This document shows positions 17,430 through 27,432 of a stretch of 64,000 nucleotides of DNA, piece after piece. Location of the stretch: positions 186,001 to 250,000 of the forward strand of contig JAHBVR010000015.1 in assembly GCA_019637395.1 (NCBI GenBank), read 5' to 3'. The notes under the pieces are model-generated. The model was not told the DNA's origin. It was given only the letters and a program-made list of their open reading frames with translations, and did no database searches. The DNA comes from Vulcanimicrobiota bacterium (GTDB taxonomy: Bacteria; Vulcanimicrobiota; Xenobia; Xenobiales; JADMJV01). The position numbers and the translations under genes are program-made. Numbering within the stretch: the stretch's first letter is position 1; the number at the start of each line of letters is the position of its first letter.

Positions 17430-20400
17430 ATGCCCGTATTAGAAGAGTCCGAACTCGATAAAACCATCCTTCTCAATGCCCTGATGGCGGTCAAGCGAGG
17501 CGAGTTCGACACCCGGCTGCCGAACCATTGGACGGGGCTGGACGGTAAAATCGCCGACGCTTTCAACTCTATGGTCGAACTCAACGCGGGTCTAAAAGCC
17601 CAGTTGGAGACGGTCAGCCGGGCGGTCGGCGCCGAGGGCAAAACCGGGCACCGCATCACTCTGGCCGGAGCCGACGGCGGTTGGGCCCGTTGCGTCAGTT
17701 GCGTCAACGATCTGGTCGACGACCTGGTCTGGCCCACCTCGGAAATCGCGCGCGTCATCGGCGGCGTGGCCCGCGGCGATCTGTCTCAAAATATGGAGTT
17801 GGAAGTGCAGGGTCGTTCCTTGAAGGGCGAATTCTTGCGTACCGCCCGCACCGTGAACACCATGGTGGAACAACTCAATGGTTTTGCTTCCGAGGTGACC
17901 CGCGTGGCCCGCGAAGTGGGCACCGAAGGCAAGCTGGGGGGCCAGGCGCGCGTAAAAGGCCTGTCGGGCACCTGGAAAGACCTGTCGGCCAGCGTGAATT
18001 TAATGGCCGCCAATCTGACCGACCAGGTACGCAACATCGCGGCCGTGACCACGGCCGTGGCCCAGGGCGACCTTTCCAAAAAGATTACCGTGGACGTGCG
18101 CGGCGAGCTGCACCAGCTCAAAGACACCATCAACACGATGGTGGATCAATTGCGTTCTTTCACCTCCGAAGTGACCCGCGTGGCCCGCGAGGTGGGCACC
18201 GAAGGCAAGCTGGGCGGCCAGGCGCTGGTGCCCGGTTCAGCCGGTGTGTGGGCCGACCTGACCGACAGCGTCAACTTGATGGCCAGCAACCTGACCGACC
18301 AGGTGCGTAACATTGCCGAAGTAACCACCGCCGTGGCCCGCGGCGATCTTTCAAGAAAGATCACCGTAGACGTAAAAGGCGAAATTCTGCAGCTCAAAGT
18401 GACCATCAATACGATGGTGGATCAGTTGAACGCATTCGGCTCCGAGGTGACTCGCGTGGCCCGCGAAGTGGGCACCGAAGGCAAACTGGGCGGTCAAGCC
18501 CAGGTGCCGGGCGTGGGCGGCGTTTGGAAGGATCTGACCGATAACGTAAATCTGATGGCCGCCAACCTGACCGGCCAGGTGCGTAACATCGCGGCCGTAA
18601 CCACGGCCGTGGCCCAGGGCGATCTTTCCGAAAAGATCATGGTCGACGTGCGCGGCGAGTTACTGCAGTTGAAAGACACCATCAATACCATGGTGGATCA
18701 GTTGCGTTCTTTCGCGTCGGAGGTAACCCGCGTAGCTCGCGAGGTAGGTACTGAAGGCAAACTGGGTGGCCAGGCGCTGGTGCCGGGGGTAGCCGGTGTG
18801 TGGAAAGACCTCACCGACAACGTGAACGGCATGGGCAGCAATCTGACCGACCAGGTCCGCTCCATCGCCGAAGTAACCATTGCAGTGGCCCGTGGCGACC
18901 TGTCCCGCAAGATCACCGTGGACGCCAAGGGCGAGATTCTGGAATTAAAAGAAACCATCAACACCATGGTGGACCAGTTGAACTCGTTCGGCTCCGAGGT
19001 CACCCGCGTGGCCCGCGAAGTGGGCACCGAGGGGAAACTAGGGGGTCAGGCCACCGTGCCCGGGGTGGCCGGCGTCTGGAAAGACCTGACCGACAACGTA
19101 AATTTGATGGCCAGCAACCTGACCGGCCAGGTGCGCAACGTGGCCGAAGTCACCACCGCCGTGGCCGAAGGCGATCTTTCCAAGAAAATCACCGTGGACG
19201 TACGCGGCGAGTTTCTGCAATTGAAGGACACCATCAACACCATGGTGGATCAATTGCGCTCGTTCGGCTCGGAGGTAACCCGCGTGGCCCGCGAGGTGGG
19301 CACCGAGGGCAAACTGGGCGGTCAAGCCGTGGTGCCGGGCATCGCCGGCGTCTGGAAAGACCTGACCGATAACGTGAACTTGATGGCCAGCAATCTGACC
19401 GGCCAGGTGCGTAACATCGCCGAGGTGACCACCGCCGTAGCCCGCGGCGATCTTTCGCGAACCATTACCGTAGACGTCAAGGGCGAAATTCTCGAGTTGA
19501 AAAACACCATCAACATCATGGTGGAACAGTTGAATGGTTTTGCCTCGGAGGTAACCCGCGTGGCCCGCGAGGTGGGCACCGAAGGCAAGCTGGGCGGTCA
19601 GGCGCAAGTGCCGGGAGTGGCCGGCGTTTGGAAAGACCTGACCGACAACGTCAACTTGATGGCCGCCAACCTGACCGGCCAGGTGCGTAACATCGCGGCC
19701 GTGACCACGGCCGTGGCCGGCGGCGACCTGTCCAAGAAGATCACCGTGGACGTGCGCGGCGAAATCGCCGAACTCAAGGAAACCATCAACATCATGGTGG
19801 ATCAGCTGAATGGTTTCGCGGCTGAGGTAACGCGCGTGGCCCGCGAGGTAGGCACTGAGGGGAAATTGGGCGGCCAAGCCGACGTGAAGGGCGTGTCGGG
19901 TGTATGGAAAGACCTGACCGACAACGTAAACGCCATGGCCGACAATCTGACCGGCCAGGTGCGCAACATCGCGGAAGTGACCACCGCCGTGGCCAACGGC
20001 GATTTTACTCGCAAAATCACCGTCGAAGTGCGCGGTGAGATCGCGGAATTAAAGGGCACCATGAACACCATGGTAGACCAGTTGCAGGGCTTCGCGGCCG
20101 AGGTGACCCGCGTGGCCCGCGAGGTGGGCACCGAGGGCCGGCTGGGCGGCCAGGCCGATGTGAAGGGCGTGAGCGGCGTATGGAAAGACCTGACCGACTC
20201 GGTGAATCGAATGGCCACCAACCTGACCGACCAGGTGCGTAATATCGCCGATGTCACCACCGCCGTGGCCAACGGTGATCTTTCCAAGAAGATTACCGTG
20301 GACGTCAAAGGCGAGATTCTCGAACTCAAAATTACCATCAACACCATGGTGGAACAGTTGCAAGGATTCGCCGCCGAGGTAACCCGCGTGGCCCGCGAGG

Positions 20401-23400
20401 TGGGCACCGAGGGTAAGCTCGGTGGCCAGGCCGGCGTGCCCGGCGTGGGCGGGGTTTGGAAAGATCTGACCGACTCGGTGAATCGAATGGCCGCCAACCT
20501 GACCGACCAGGTGCGTAACATCGCCGACGTCACCACCGCCGTGGCCACCGGCGATCTTTCCCGGAAGATTACGGTGGACGTGCGCGGTGAGTTTCTCCAA
20601 CTGAAGGACACCATGAACACCATGGTGGATCAGTTGCGCGCTTTCGCCGCCGAGGTAACTCGCGTGGCCCGCGAGGTCGGCACCGAAGGCCGCCTGGGCG
20701 GCCAGGCGCAAGTGCCCGGTGTGGCCGGCACCTGGAAAGATCTTACCGATAGCGTGAACTTCATGGCCTCCAACCTGACCTCGCAGGTGCGCAACATCGC
20801 GGCCGTTACCACCGCCGTGGCTTACGGCGACCTGTCCAAAAAGATCACCGTGGACGTAAAAGGCGAGATTCTCGAACTCAAAAACACCATTAATACGATG
20901 GTGGATCAACTCAATGGTTTTGCCTCCGAGGTGACTCGCGTGGCCCGCGAGGTGGGCACCGAAGGCAAGCTGGGCGGCCAGGCCAAGGTGCAGGGCGTGG
21001 CCGGCACCTGGCAGGACCTGACCAATAACGTGAACCTGATGGCCGCCAACCTGACCGACCAGGTGCGCGGTATCGCCAAGGTGGTCACCGCCGTGGCCAA
21101 CGGCAACTTGAGACAGCGCATGACCTTCCAGGCCAAAGGCGAAATCGCCGAGCTGGCCGACACCATCAACTCCATGACCGACACGCTGGCCACCTTCGGC
21201 GACCAGGTGACCTCGGTGGCCCGCGAGGTGGGCGTGGAAGGCCGGCTGGGCGGCCAGGCGCTGGTGCCCGGTGCCGCCGGCACCTGGAAAGACCTGGTGG
21301 ACAACGTAAACCAGTTGGCCGCCAACCTGACCAACCAGGTACGCGCCATCGCCGAAGTGGTCACGGCCGTGACCAAAGGCGACCTGACCCGGTCCATTCA
21401 GGTGGAAGCTCTGGGCGAGGTTTCGGCGTTGAAGGATTTGATCAACGAAATGATCCGAAATCTGCGTGAAACCACCCATCGCAACGCGGAGCAGGACTGG
21501 CTCAAGACCAACCTGGCCCGCTTCACCCGCATTCTCCAGGGCGAGCGCGACCTGCTGCGCGTGGCCCGCTCGCTGCTGGCCGAACTGGCTCCGGTGGTCT
21601 CGGCCCAGCACGCCGTCTTCTATGTGCGCGCCGGCGAAAGCGAAAACGAAGTCTATCGCCTGCTGACCAGCTATGGCTTCCGCGAGCGCAAGAACATCTC
21701 CACCGAGTGGCAGGTGGGCGAAGGCCTGATTGGAACCTGCGCCTTCGAGAAGCAACGCATCCTGTTAACCAACGTGCCGCCCGACTACGTGCAGATCACC
21801 TCGGGTCTGGGCCAGGGAACGCCGCTCAACATCATCGTGCTGCCCATTCTCTTCGAGGGCGAGGTCAAAGCCGTCATCGAGCTGGCCAGTTTCAAGTTGT
21901 TCACCCCCATCGACCAGCAGTTCCTGGAACAACTCACCGAAGGTATCGGCATTATTTTAAACACTATCGAGGCTTCCAGCCGGACTGAAGAACTCTTAAA
22001 GCAATCGCAGGCGCTGGCTCAAGAACTGAAGAGCGGTCAATTTGAACTGCGCCAGACCAACGAGGAACTGGAAGAAAAAGCCCGTCTGCTGGCCACCCAG
22101 AACGCCGAAGTGGAGCGCAAGAACCAGGAGATCGAAGAAACCCGCCGGGCCATCGAAGAAAAGGCCGAGCAGTTAGCCCTCACCTCCAAATACAAGTCGG
22201 AGTTCCTGGCCAATATGTCGCACGAACTGCGCACGCCCCTCAACAGCTTGCTGCTGCTGGCCGAACAACTGGTGGCCAACTACGACGGCAACCTGACCGG
22301 TAAACAGCAGGACATGGCCCGCACCATTCGCGGCGCCGGCCAGGACCTGCTGACGCTGATCAACGACATTCTTGATCTTTCCAAGATCGAGTCGGGCACG
22401 GTGGTCATCGACCCCGAAGAAGTCACCGTACATACTCTCACCCAGCATCTGGAGAGCACCTTCCGCCACGTGGCCGAATCCAAAAACCTGGAGCTGAGTA
22501 TTTCTCGTTCCGACGATCTACCGGCCACCCTCACCACCGACGGTCCGCGTTTGCTGCAAGTACTCAAGAACTTGCTGGCCAACTCCTTCAAGTTCACCGA
22601 CAAGGGACGCATTTCGGTGCACTTCTTCCGCGCCCAGGAAGGTTGGAGTTCCGACAACGAGGTGCTCAAACGCAGCGCCGAGGTCATCGGTGTGTCGGTG
22701 ACGGATACCGGCATCGGCATCGCGCCGGAACGCCAGAAAGTCATTTTCGAAGCCTTCCAACAGGCCGACGCCAGCACCAGCCGCAAATACGGCGGGGCCG
22801 GCCTGGGCCTGGCCATCAGCCGCGAGCTGGCTCTGCTGTTGGGCGGAGAGCTGCAACTGACCGAGTCGTCGCCGCGCGGCAGCACTTTTACAGTCTATAT
22901 TCCCCGGATCTTCCTGGGATTTACGCCCGTCCCGCCGCGGCCCGCCCCGCCCCCTCTGGAACTTTCGGCCGCCTCCAGCCCGCTTTTTGCTCCCCGCGAT
23001 CTCAGTCCAGGCGATCGCCTGCTCCTGATCGTGGAGGACAACGCGGAGTTTTCCGATGTCCTGGAGGAGGCGGCTCGCGAATTCCACTTCAAGTCGGTGG
23101 TCTCGCGTAGCGCCGAGGAGGCCGTGGTCATGGCTCGTGAACTGCAGCCGGACGCCATCAGCCTGGATATCTACCTGCCCGACGTGGACGGCTGGAGCGT
23201 GCTCGACCGCCTGAAGGCCGATCCGAAGACCCGTCACATTCCGGTGATTATTATCAGCGGTCAGGATGACCGGTTGCGCGGTCTGCAGCGCGGCGCCCTG
23301 GCCCACCTGATCAAGCCGATCGGGCGCGAGCAACTGCGCCAGTGCTTTCATCGCCTCTCCGACTTCTTGAAGATGCGCGTGCGCCGCGTGCTGGTCTGCG

Positions 23401-24182
23401 AAGATCAGGAAGTCGAGCGCGAGAACATCACCCAGATGCTGGCCAAGGGCGACGTGGAAGTGGTAGCCGTGGACAATGGCCAGGCGGCTCTGGCCGCTCT
23501 CCAGACTCAACCCTTCGAGTGTATGGTGCTGGACCTGAAACTCCCGGACATCTCGGGCTTTCAAGTTCTGCAAGAGCTACAGGCCCAGGATAACCTGAAG
23601 AACCTCCCGGTCATTGTGTATACCGGCCGCGAACTCAACAAGAAAGAGGCGAGCCGTCTGAAGAAGCTGGCTCAAAGCGTGGTGGTCAAGGGCGGGGACT
23701 CGATCAATCAGCTGGTGCACGAGGCCTCGGTCTACCTGCATAAGCTGCCCACCGACGTGGAAGTCTCGCAGCATCTGGTGGACAAGGTCTACCAGACCGA
23801 CGCGCCCCTGGAGAACAAACGCATTCTGATTGTGGACGACGACGCCCGCAATCTATTCGCCTTGACCAGCGTGCTGGAGCGGCATCACATGGTGGTGCTG
23901 ACGGCCGAGAGTGGAATCGAAGCCATCGAGATCCTCAAGGCCGACAACAATGTGGATCTGGTGCTGATGGACATCATGCTGCCGGAAATGGACGGCTACG
24001 AAACCATGAGCGAACTGCGCAAGGTGCCGGAGTTGAAGTCGCTGCCCATCATCGCGTTGACGGCTAAAGCCATGAAAGGCGACCGCGAACGCTGCATGGA
24101 GGCCGGCGCCTCTGACTACATCGCCAAACCGGTGCAGACCGATCACCTGCTGACCATGCTGCGCATCTGGTTATACAAGTAG
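17430..24182 (+). CDS. Giant poly-HAMP hybrid histidine kinase (HAMP x13-GAF-HK-REC x3)
   Basis: 2250 residues, preceded by a strong GAGGAGA site; no membrane segment. Residues 1-151 are a degenerate HAMP-like lead-in. Residues 152-1347 are 13 head-to-tail 92-residue units, each opening near [18 protein letters not shown] and containing [10 protein letters not shown] and a [18 protein letters not shown] turn. Then a GAF domain (about 1355-1520), coiled coil, HisKA with His1598 in NMSHELRTP, HATPase_c ([27 protein letters not shown]) and three receivers with Asp1913, Asp2035 and Asp2181. The HAMP units closely resemble those of fungal group III (Nik1/Os-1) osmosensing kinases, which carry only five or so. 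It probably senses an intracellular or osmotic cue through the HAMP stack. It is last of three consecutive kinase genes. Confidence 0.93.
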   Translation: MPVLEESELDKTILLNALMAVKRGEFDTRLPNHWTGLDGKIADAFNSMVELNAGLKAQLETVSRAVGAEGKTGHRITLAGADGGWARCVSCVNDLVDDLVWPTSEIARVIGGVARGDLSQNMELEVQGRSLKGEFLRTARTVNTMVEQLNGFASEVTRVAREVGTEGKLGGQARVKGLSGTWKDLSASVNLMAANLTDQVRNIAAVTTAVAQGDLSKKITVDVRGELHQLKDTINTMVDQLRSFTSEVTRVAREVGTEGKLGGQALVPGSAGVWADLTDSVNLMASNLTDQVRNIAEVTTAVARGDLSRKITVDVKGEILQLKVTINTMVDQLNAFGSEVTRVAREVGTEGKLGGQAQVPGVGGVWKDLTDNVNLMAANLTGQVRNIAAVTTAVAQGDLSEKIMVDVRGELLQLKDTINTMVDQLRSFASEVTRVAREVGTEGKLGGQALVPGVAGVWKDLTDNVNGMGSNLTDQVRSIAEVTIAVARGDLSRKITVDAKGEILELKETINTMVDQLNSFGSEVTRVAREVGTEGKLGGQATVPGVAGVWKDLTDNVNLMASNLTGQVRNVAEVTTAVAEGDLSKKITVDVRGEFLQLKDTINTMVDQLRSFGSEVTRVAREVGTEGKLGGQAVVPGIAGVWKDLTDNVNLMASNLTGQVRNIAEVTTAVARGDLSRTITVDVKGEILELKNTINIMVEQLNGFASEVTRVAREVGTEGKLGGQAQVPGVAGVWKDLTDNVNLMAANLTGQVRNIAAVTTAVAGGDLSKKITVDVRGEIAELKETINIMVDQLNGFAAEVTRVAREVGTEGKLGGQADVKGVSGVWKDLTDNVNAMADNLTGQVRNIAEVTTAVANGDFTRKITVEVRGEIAELKGTMNTMVDQLQGFAAEVTRVAREVGTEGRLGGQADVKGVSGVWKDLTDSVNRMATNLTDQVRNIADVTTAVANGDLSKKITVDVKGEILELKITINTMVEQLQGFAAEVTRVAREVGTEGKLGGQAGVPGVGGVWKDLTDSVNRMAANLTDQVRNIADVTTAVATGDLSRKITVDVRGEFLQLKDTMNTMVDQLRAFAAEVTRVAREVGTEGRLGGQAQVPGVAGTWKDLTDSVNFMASNLTSQVRNIAAVTTAVAYGDLSKKITVDVKGEILELKNTINTMVDQLNGFASEVTRVAREVGTEGKLGGQAKVQGVAGTWQDLTNNVNLMAANLTDQVRGIAKVVTAVANGNLRQRMTFQAKGEIAELADTINSMTDTLATFGDQVTSVAREVGVEGRLGGQALVPGAAGTWKDLVDNVNQLAANLTNQVRAIAEVVTAVTKGDLTRSIQVEALGEVSALKDLINEMIRNLRETTHRNAEQDWLKTNLARFTRILQGERDLLRVARSLLAELAPVVSAQHAVFYVRAGESENEVYRLLTSYGFRERKNISTEWQVGEGLIGTCAFEKQRILLTNVPPDYVQITSGLGQGTPLNIIVLPILFEGEVKAVIELASFKLFTPIDQQFLEQLTEGIGIILNTIEASSRTEELLKQSQALAQELKSGQFELRQTNEELEEKARLLATQNAEVERKNQEIEETRRAIEEKAEQLALTSKYKSEFLANMSHELRTPLNSLLLLAEQLVANYDGNLTGKQQDMARTIRGAGQDLLTLINDILDLSKIESGTVVIDPEEVTVHTLTQHLESTFRHVAESKNLELSISRSDDLPATLTTDGPRLLQVLKNLLANSFKFTDKGRISVHFFRAQEGWSSDNEVLKRSAEVIGVSVTDTGIGIAPERQKVIFEAFQQADASTSRKYGGAGLGLAISRELALLLGGELQLTESSPRGSTFTVYIPRIFLGFTPVPPRPAPPPLELSAASSPLFAPRDLSPGDRLLLIVEDNAEFSDVLEEAAREFHFKSVVSRSAEEAVVMARELQPDAISLDIYLPDVDGWSVLDRLKADPKTRHIPVIIISGQDDRLRGLQRGALAHLIKPIGREQLRQCFHRLSDFLKMRVRRVLVCEDQEVERENITQMLAKGDVEVVAVDNGQAALAALQTQPFECMVLDLKLPDISGFQVLQELQAQDNLKNLPVIVYTGRELNKKEASRLKKLAQSVVVKGGDSINQLVHEASVYLHKLPTDVEVSQHLVDKVYQTDAPLENKRILIVDDDARNLFALTSVLERHHMVVLTAESGIEAIEILKADNNVDLVLMDIMLPEMDGYETMSELRKVPELKSLPIIALTAKAMKGDRERCMEAGASDYIAKPVQTDHLLTMLRIWLYK
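17883..21470 (+). repeat. 13 tandem 276-bp repeats encoding HAMP units
   Basis: Thirteen in-frame 276-base units with no gap or length change. Unit starts fall at 17883, 18159, 18435 and every 276 bases to 21195. Units 1-11 are the most alike; units 12 and 13 diverge (for example MTFQAKGE and IQVEALGE in place of ITVDVRGE). Exact length conservation with near-identical sequence points to unequal crossing-over or gene conversion. Copy number may vary between strains, and short-read assemblies could collapse it. Confidence 0.95.
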
Positions 24183-24196
24183 CCTCGGACTGAGGT

Positions 24197-24600
24197 GTGT
24201 CCCGACCAGGCCTTACATTGGTCAAGCCCCACGGGGACGCTCCCGGGGGCGTCCCGAATCGGCCAACATTCGTTAAGCCCCACCGGGACAGGTCGGGGCG
24301 TTCCGACCAGGCCTGACATGTGTTAAGTCCCACTGGGACGCTCCCGGGCGTCCCGAATCGGGCTGACATGTGTTAAGCCCCACGGGGACGACTCCCGGGC
24401 GTCCCGAATCGGGCTTACATTCGTTAAGCCCCGCTGGGACGCTCCGGGCGTCCCGATCCAGGCCTGACATATGTTAAGCCCCACCGGGGACGACTCCCGG
24501 GCGTCCCGAATCGGGCCAACATTCGTTAAGCCCCACCGGGACAGGTCGGGGCGTTCCGACCAGGCCTGACATATGTTAAGCCCCACCGGCTCCGGCGGGG
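24197..24600 (-). repeat. Left array of ~50-bp hairpin repeats (7 full units plus partial)
   Basis: Units begin near 24211, 24263, 24312, 24362, 24413, 24463, 24516 and 24565 (spacing 49-53). On the minus strand each has a TTAACnnATGTCAG-type lead, then a GC hairpin built from CGGGAC and GTCCCG arms with a variable loop, then GTGGGGC. Unit length is not a multiple of three, so the array is not coding. It lies between the convergent ends of the poly-HAMP kinase and a small minus-strand gene, whose stop codon falls inside the last unit. The second array at 26590-26888 is the reverse complement in orientation. Confidence 0.9.
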
Positions 24601-24866
24601 GGCTTGCCGGACTTGATGTTCGAGCCACGGCTGGTTTCGGCGGGCCCGTCTTCTACGGGGGCCGGATTGCCTTTGCGGTATTCGTCATCCGCGCGACGGC
24701 GGCGGATCGCGTCCTCGTCACCCAATAGAGCCATCGCTTCATCGGCGGTCCGGGTGATCAAGTCGCGGCGAGGGCCGTTGACGTCATCCTTGGTCTCCCA
24801 GGCGGAACTCGAATCCTCGCGCTGATGATAGTCCTCCAGTGTTTTCGGCTTCTGGTGTTCGTGCAT
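24576..24866 (-). CDS. Small hydrophilic protein of unknown function
   Basis: 96 residues, highly charged (about a third Asp, Glu, Lys and Arg), no membrane segment or signal peptide. Noticeable segments are ITRTADEAMALLGDEDAIRRRR and a Gly/Pro tail. An AAGGA ribosome site lies about ten bases before the ATG. The stop codon is the TTAA of the first hairpin repeat unit, so the last codons approach the array. It is the second gene of a two-gene minus-strand unit, 21 bases after the 92-residue gene. Family not recognised; the composition resembles small stress-associated, partly disordered proteins. Confidence 0.55.
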   Translation of the reverse strand: MHEHQKPKTLEDYHQREDSSSAWETKDDVNGPRRDLITRTADEAMALLGDEDAIRRRRADDEYRKGNPAPVEDGPAETSRGSNIKSGKPPAGAGGA

Positions 24867-24887
24867 GCATTTCCGTTCCTTTTGGTT

Positions 24888-25166
24888 CTATTGTTTGGCG
24901 CTGGCGAAGCCGAACTCAATGGCTTCTTTCATATTGATCCAGGTAAAAGGGTACTTACCCGGCCAGGTTTGATGGGCAAAGTCATCCACTTCGTCCATGT
25001 TTCCACTTTGAAAGCGTGGGTCTTTGGCCAGTTCTACTCCGAAAAGGTAGGCGGGCCGGAAATCCTGGTAGGTGTATTCTTCCCAGAGCGGTCCTTGAAA
25101 GCGCTCACGGGCGTCGTTCTCCAGAGCCGTTTCTAAAGCGATGGGGATGCCGTCGGTCGATTGCAT
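24888..25166 (-). CDS. Small conserved-type acidic protein
   Basis: 92 residues. The middle and end read WEEYTYQDFRPAYLFGVEL, DPRF, MDEVDDFAHQTWPGKYP and MKEAIEFGFASA. This pattern (aromatic, FRPAY-x-FG-x-ELA, DPRF, a Trp, then a final AI-x-FG helix) looks like the small stress-linked proteins found beside general stress genes in several environmental phyla. I recognise the pattern but cannot name a characterised family. No signal or membrane segment. GAGAGG lies upstream at a slightly long spacing. It is first in a two-gene unit and divergent from the XRE gene, with 538 bases between them. Confidence 0.6.
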   Translation of the reverse strand: MQSTDGIPIALETALENDARERFQGPLWEEYTYQDFRPAYLFGVELAKDPRFQSGNMDEVDDFAHQTWPGKYPFTWINMKEAIEFGFASAKQ

Positions 25167-25704
25167 GGGCTTGGGTTTCCTCTCTCCACAGGGCTGCTCT
25201 CAGTCTCGCCCCAAGGCTCGATGTTGCGTACCTCCTGGGATAATGCCCACCCGGTATTGGCGTACGCCTTTTTAACAGGTGAGTAAGAAGCCCCGATAAA
25301 ATCCCAGCGATGCGTAGCCCGGTCAGTTGCAGCAAGAGAACCGAACTCTATCCCAGGCCTTCCTACCCAAGCTGGCGTCTTCAAGCCACCGCCCGGGCCT
25401 GATGACTTTTATCCAAAGAAGTAAGCTCAGCTTACAACGAGCGCTTCTGTATGGATTCTTGCTGACCGGTGCTAGCCAGCCCCGCCCCGCTCGGCAGTAA
25501 CCCCAAGTTCCCCAGCAACCACCAGGGCCTCGAGTCATGCGCGAAATGGACTAAGGCGGACCCATCGCTAACATGGATTTCCGGCCTGAAGTCAGGCAAC
25601 CGCGTGGTCGTCTCTGAGCCCAGCAGTCCGCCCAAAATCAAATCGGTAACATTCTGGATCCTTTGGGAGTACTTTGGTAGAAATGCTCGGCCTAAAGTTG
25701 GGGC
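25167..25704. other. 538-base gap without a convincing gene
   Basis: This is the divergent spacer between the two-gene minus unit and the XRE gene. Both strands contain only short open frames lacking ribosome sites. One minus-strand frame (25133-25384) reads sensibly in places but overlaps the start of the 92-residue gene. No tRNA, clear riboswitch or insertion-sequence end was seen. The length and AT-richer last 80 bases suggest promoter and operator sequence for the XRE regulator, or remnants of a decayed gene. Confidence 0.4.
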
Positions 25705-25935
25705 ATGAGCTACTTAAAAATTGCCAGAGATAAGAAGAATCAAAACGGATCGCAAGCTTCAGCTGTGTTGGGCTTTTCTCGACAACACCTCAGCCGCCTC
25801 GAACAGGGAAAGACGCTGGCCACTCGCGAGCAGGCCATGGCCATCCGCGAGTACCTGGGTGTGCCGGTTCTAGAGGTCGGTCACGTATCGCAAGTTTGCG
25901 GAACTGCAACGAGAGATAGGCCTTCGTCCCTTTGA
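25705..25935 (+). CDS. XRE-type helix-turn-helix regulator, short
   Basis: 76 residues. The first 60 form a Cro/C1-type domain: SQASAVLGFSRQHLSRLEQGK near residues 16-36 fits the two HTH helices, then ATREQAMAIREYLGVPVLE. After about residue 57 the sequence (HVSQVCGTATRDRPSSL) is unlike any XRE tail. The +1 frame over the same bases instead reads TYRKFAELQREIGLRPFEVE and runs straight into the nuclease gene. The original product may therefore have been one HTH-nuclease protein, now or normally shifted. As it stands it could bind the upstream gap and regulate the cassette. Confidence 0.7.
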   Translation: MSYLKIARDKKNQNGSQASAVLGFSRQHLSRLEQGKTLATREQAMAIREYLGVPVLEVGHVSQVCGTATRDRPSSL

Positions 25936-25945
25936 AGTAGAGCCG

Positions 25946-26578
25946 GTGAATCCAGATCCTTGGCACGTTGCCTACTCTTGTTGGGGCAGGAGATTACGGG
26001 AAGCGGGCTTGAGCCTGGCCAAATTCGATTGGATGTCTCACTTTCTTCCTGCTGAGTCCAGCCATGAGTGCTACGCGTTGCTGCAGGCCGCGGTGGCCGG
26101 TGCGGAAGAATTCTTGGGTAACCCTCACGAATGGGGGTTCGACCTGCATCCTATCACCAACCGCTCCGGGCGACTGCTTGCAGAGCGTATGCTTCCGGGG
26201 CTTATCTTCCGGGGCGATCAGGAAGACGTCATTCTATGGCCCCAAGTCACGATGCGCATCGATAGCAAGCACGCCTTTCGCTTGGATTGCCTGATGCTCT
26301 ATCGCAAGGGGAAAAAGGTCTACTGGCTGGCCGTGGAGTTTGACGGCTCGGGCCATAACTCCAGCAGAGATCCCTACCGCTCGGAAAAGCTGGGGATGTT
26401 GGAGGTTCGCATTACTGGACAGGAGATCCGCCAGGGCAAAGTCTTCGCAATACTGCGCGAGCGAGCCGAGGAACAGATCCGTCTGCAGATGGAACCCTCC
26501 CCCAAGGCGCCTGTTCGGCTGGTGGCTCCCGGACAGGGAACTGGCTGGCGGCCCCAAGCCCCCTTCGGGCCTCGCTAG
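25946..26578 (+). CDS. PD-(D/E)XK/Vsr-like nuclease domain protein
   Basis: 210 residues from GTG 25946. Sensible protein in this frame extends back to a stop at 25871-25873 without another start codon. The core FRLDCLMLYRKGKKVYWLAVEFDGSGHN, about residues 110-137, then RDPYRSEKLGM, matches the DUF559/Vsr-like version of the restriction-endonuclease fold: a conserved Asp, a beta strand ending E-x-D-G, a His, and a downstream Arg helix. The N-terminal half is unassigned. With an XRE regulator in front, it could act in defence, in element maintenance or as a control-type nuclease. The gene ends 12 bases before the right hairpin array. Target unknown. Confidence 0.6.
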   Translation: MNPDPWHVAYSCWGRRLREAGLSLAKFDWMSHFLPAESSHECYALLQAAVAGAEEFLGNPHEWGFDLHPITNRSGRLLAERMLPGLIFRGDQEDVILWPQVTMRIDSKHAFRLDCLMLYRKGKKVYWLAVEFDGSGHNSSRDPYRSEKLGMLEVRITGQEIRQGKVFAILRERAEEQIRLQMEPSPKAPVRLVAPGQGTGWRPQAPFGPR

Positions 26579-26589
26579 CGACTTTGGAT

Positions 26590-26888
26590 CGTCCTGGTGG
26601 AGCTCAACAAATGTCAGCCTGGGTCGGGACACCAGGGAGCATCCCGGTGGGGCTTAACAGATGTCAGCCTGGCTCGGGACGCCAAGGCGCGTCCCGGTGA
26701 AACTTAACAAATGTCAGCCTGGGTCGGGACACCGGAGCTGTCCCGGTGGAGCTTAACGAATGTCAGGCTGGGTCGGGACGCCCGGGCCTCGTCCCGGTGG
26801 GGCTTAACGAATGTCAGGTTGGGTTGGGACGCCGGGCTCGTCCCGGTGGAACCTAACAAATGTCAGCCTGGCTCGGGATGTCCCGACC
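26590..26888 (+). repeat. Right array of ~50-bp hairpin repeats (6 units)
   Basis: The motif TGTCAG recurs at 26612, 26662, 26712, 26761, 26812 and 26861 (spacing 50, 50, 49, 51, 49). Each unit contains TTAAC-A-AATGTCAG, a CTGGGTCGGGAC arm, a variable loop and a GTCCCGGTGG arm. The consensus equals the left array read from the opposite strand, so the arrays are inverted relative to each other and each runs in the sense direction of the cassette gene that reads into it. Found between convergent genes, as is typical for REP-like structured elements, but head-to-tail rather than alternating. Confidence 0.9.
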
Positions 26889-26901
26889 GCGCGAAGAGTG
26901 A

Positions 26902-26940
26902 AAGCTCCGGCCGCCACCTTGGTGACCGGAGCTTCTCTTT
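26902..26940. terminator. Probable bidirectional terminator
   Basis: A 9-base perfect stem, AAGCTCCGG (26902-26910) with CCGGAGCTT (26926-26934), has a 15-base loop. On the plus strand it is followed by CTCTTT, and on the minus strand by a T-rich TTTCACTCTT. It closes the right array and lies 16 bases past the stop of the convergent minus-strand membrane gene, so it may serve both directions. Confidence 0.65.
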
Positions 26941-26955
26941 GGATCTCGAGATCGG

Positions 26956-27297
26956 CTAAATTTGCGCCAGTGGCCACATCGCCCAGGCGAAGATGGCGAA
27001 CTGCAGGAACAAGAACAAGCGGGCACCCTCGGCCGGGAGAGACGCTCCGTAAGGCCGTTGTTGAAAGAAAGCGGCCAGGGCTCCGAACCAGGCGCTCATC
27101 AGCAGAAAAAGCGTACCGTCCTGCGCCAGAACAATGGCCAACCGGTCATCGAAGGCGGCTGCCCAAGGTGCCTCAAAAAGCGAGGTGATTCCGAAAACCA
27201 TGGTACTGATGCTATAAAAAAGCGCGATGCGGAACAAGACTTCCGTAACAAATACCGTTCTGCGCGGCGAACACGAATACTCGGTGAAAATACTCAT
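26956..27297 (-). CDS. Small integral membrane protein
   Basis: 113 residues with three or four hydrophobic segments: TEVLFRIALFYSISTMVFGI, TLFLLMSAWFGALAAFF and LFLFLQFAIFAWAMWPLA. A strong ribosome site, GGAGGAG, lies six bases before the ATG, so it is likely a real gene. No family motif is recognised. The N terminus (MSIFTEYSCSPRR) is cytoplasmic and basic. It is alone on its strand between the right hairpin array and a 135-base intergenic region upstream. Function unknown. Confidence 0.7.
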   Translation of the reverse strand: MSIFTEYSCSPRRTVFVTEVLFRIALFYSISTMVFGITSLFEAPWAAAFDDRLAIVLAQDGTLFLLMSAWFGALAAFFQQRPYGASLPAEGARLFLFLQFAIFAWAMWPLAQI

Positions 27298-27432
27298 CGT
27301 TGACTCCTCCGGTGTCCCGCCGACCTTGGTCCATTCGGGAAGGACACTTTCAGTTTAAAGCCGCACAATGAGTGGCACTTCACATGGTCATACCCGGCCG
27401 GCCGGGATCGAGATACTCAGTGACCAACGGTG

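Noticed and set aside
20049..21755. 568-codon open frame antisense to the HAMP repeats
   Set aside because: It mirrors the coding repeats (GC-rich third positions open the opposite frames), has no ribosome site and reads as repetitive shadow.
25133..25384. Minus-strand 83-codon frame in the cassette spacer
   Set aside because: Parts read like protein, but it overlaps the start of the better-supported 92-residue gene and no family is recognised.
24197..26888. CRISPR arrays
   Set aside because: The whole ~50-base unit is repeated with hairpin variation; there are no unique spacers and no cas genes.
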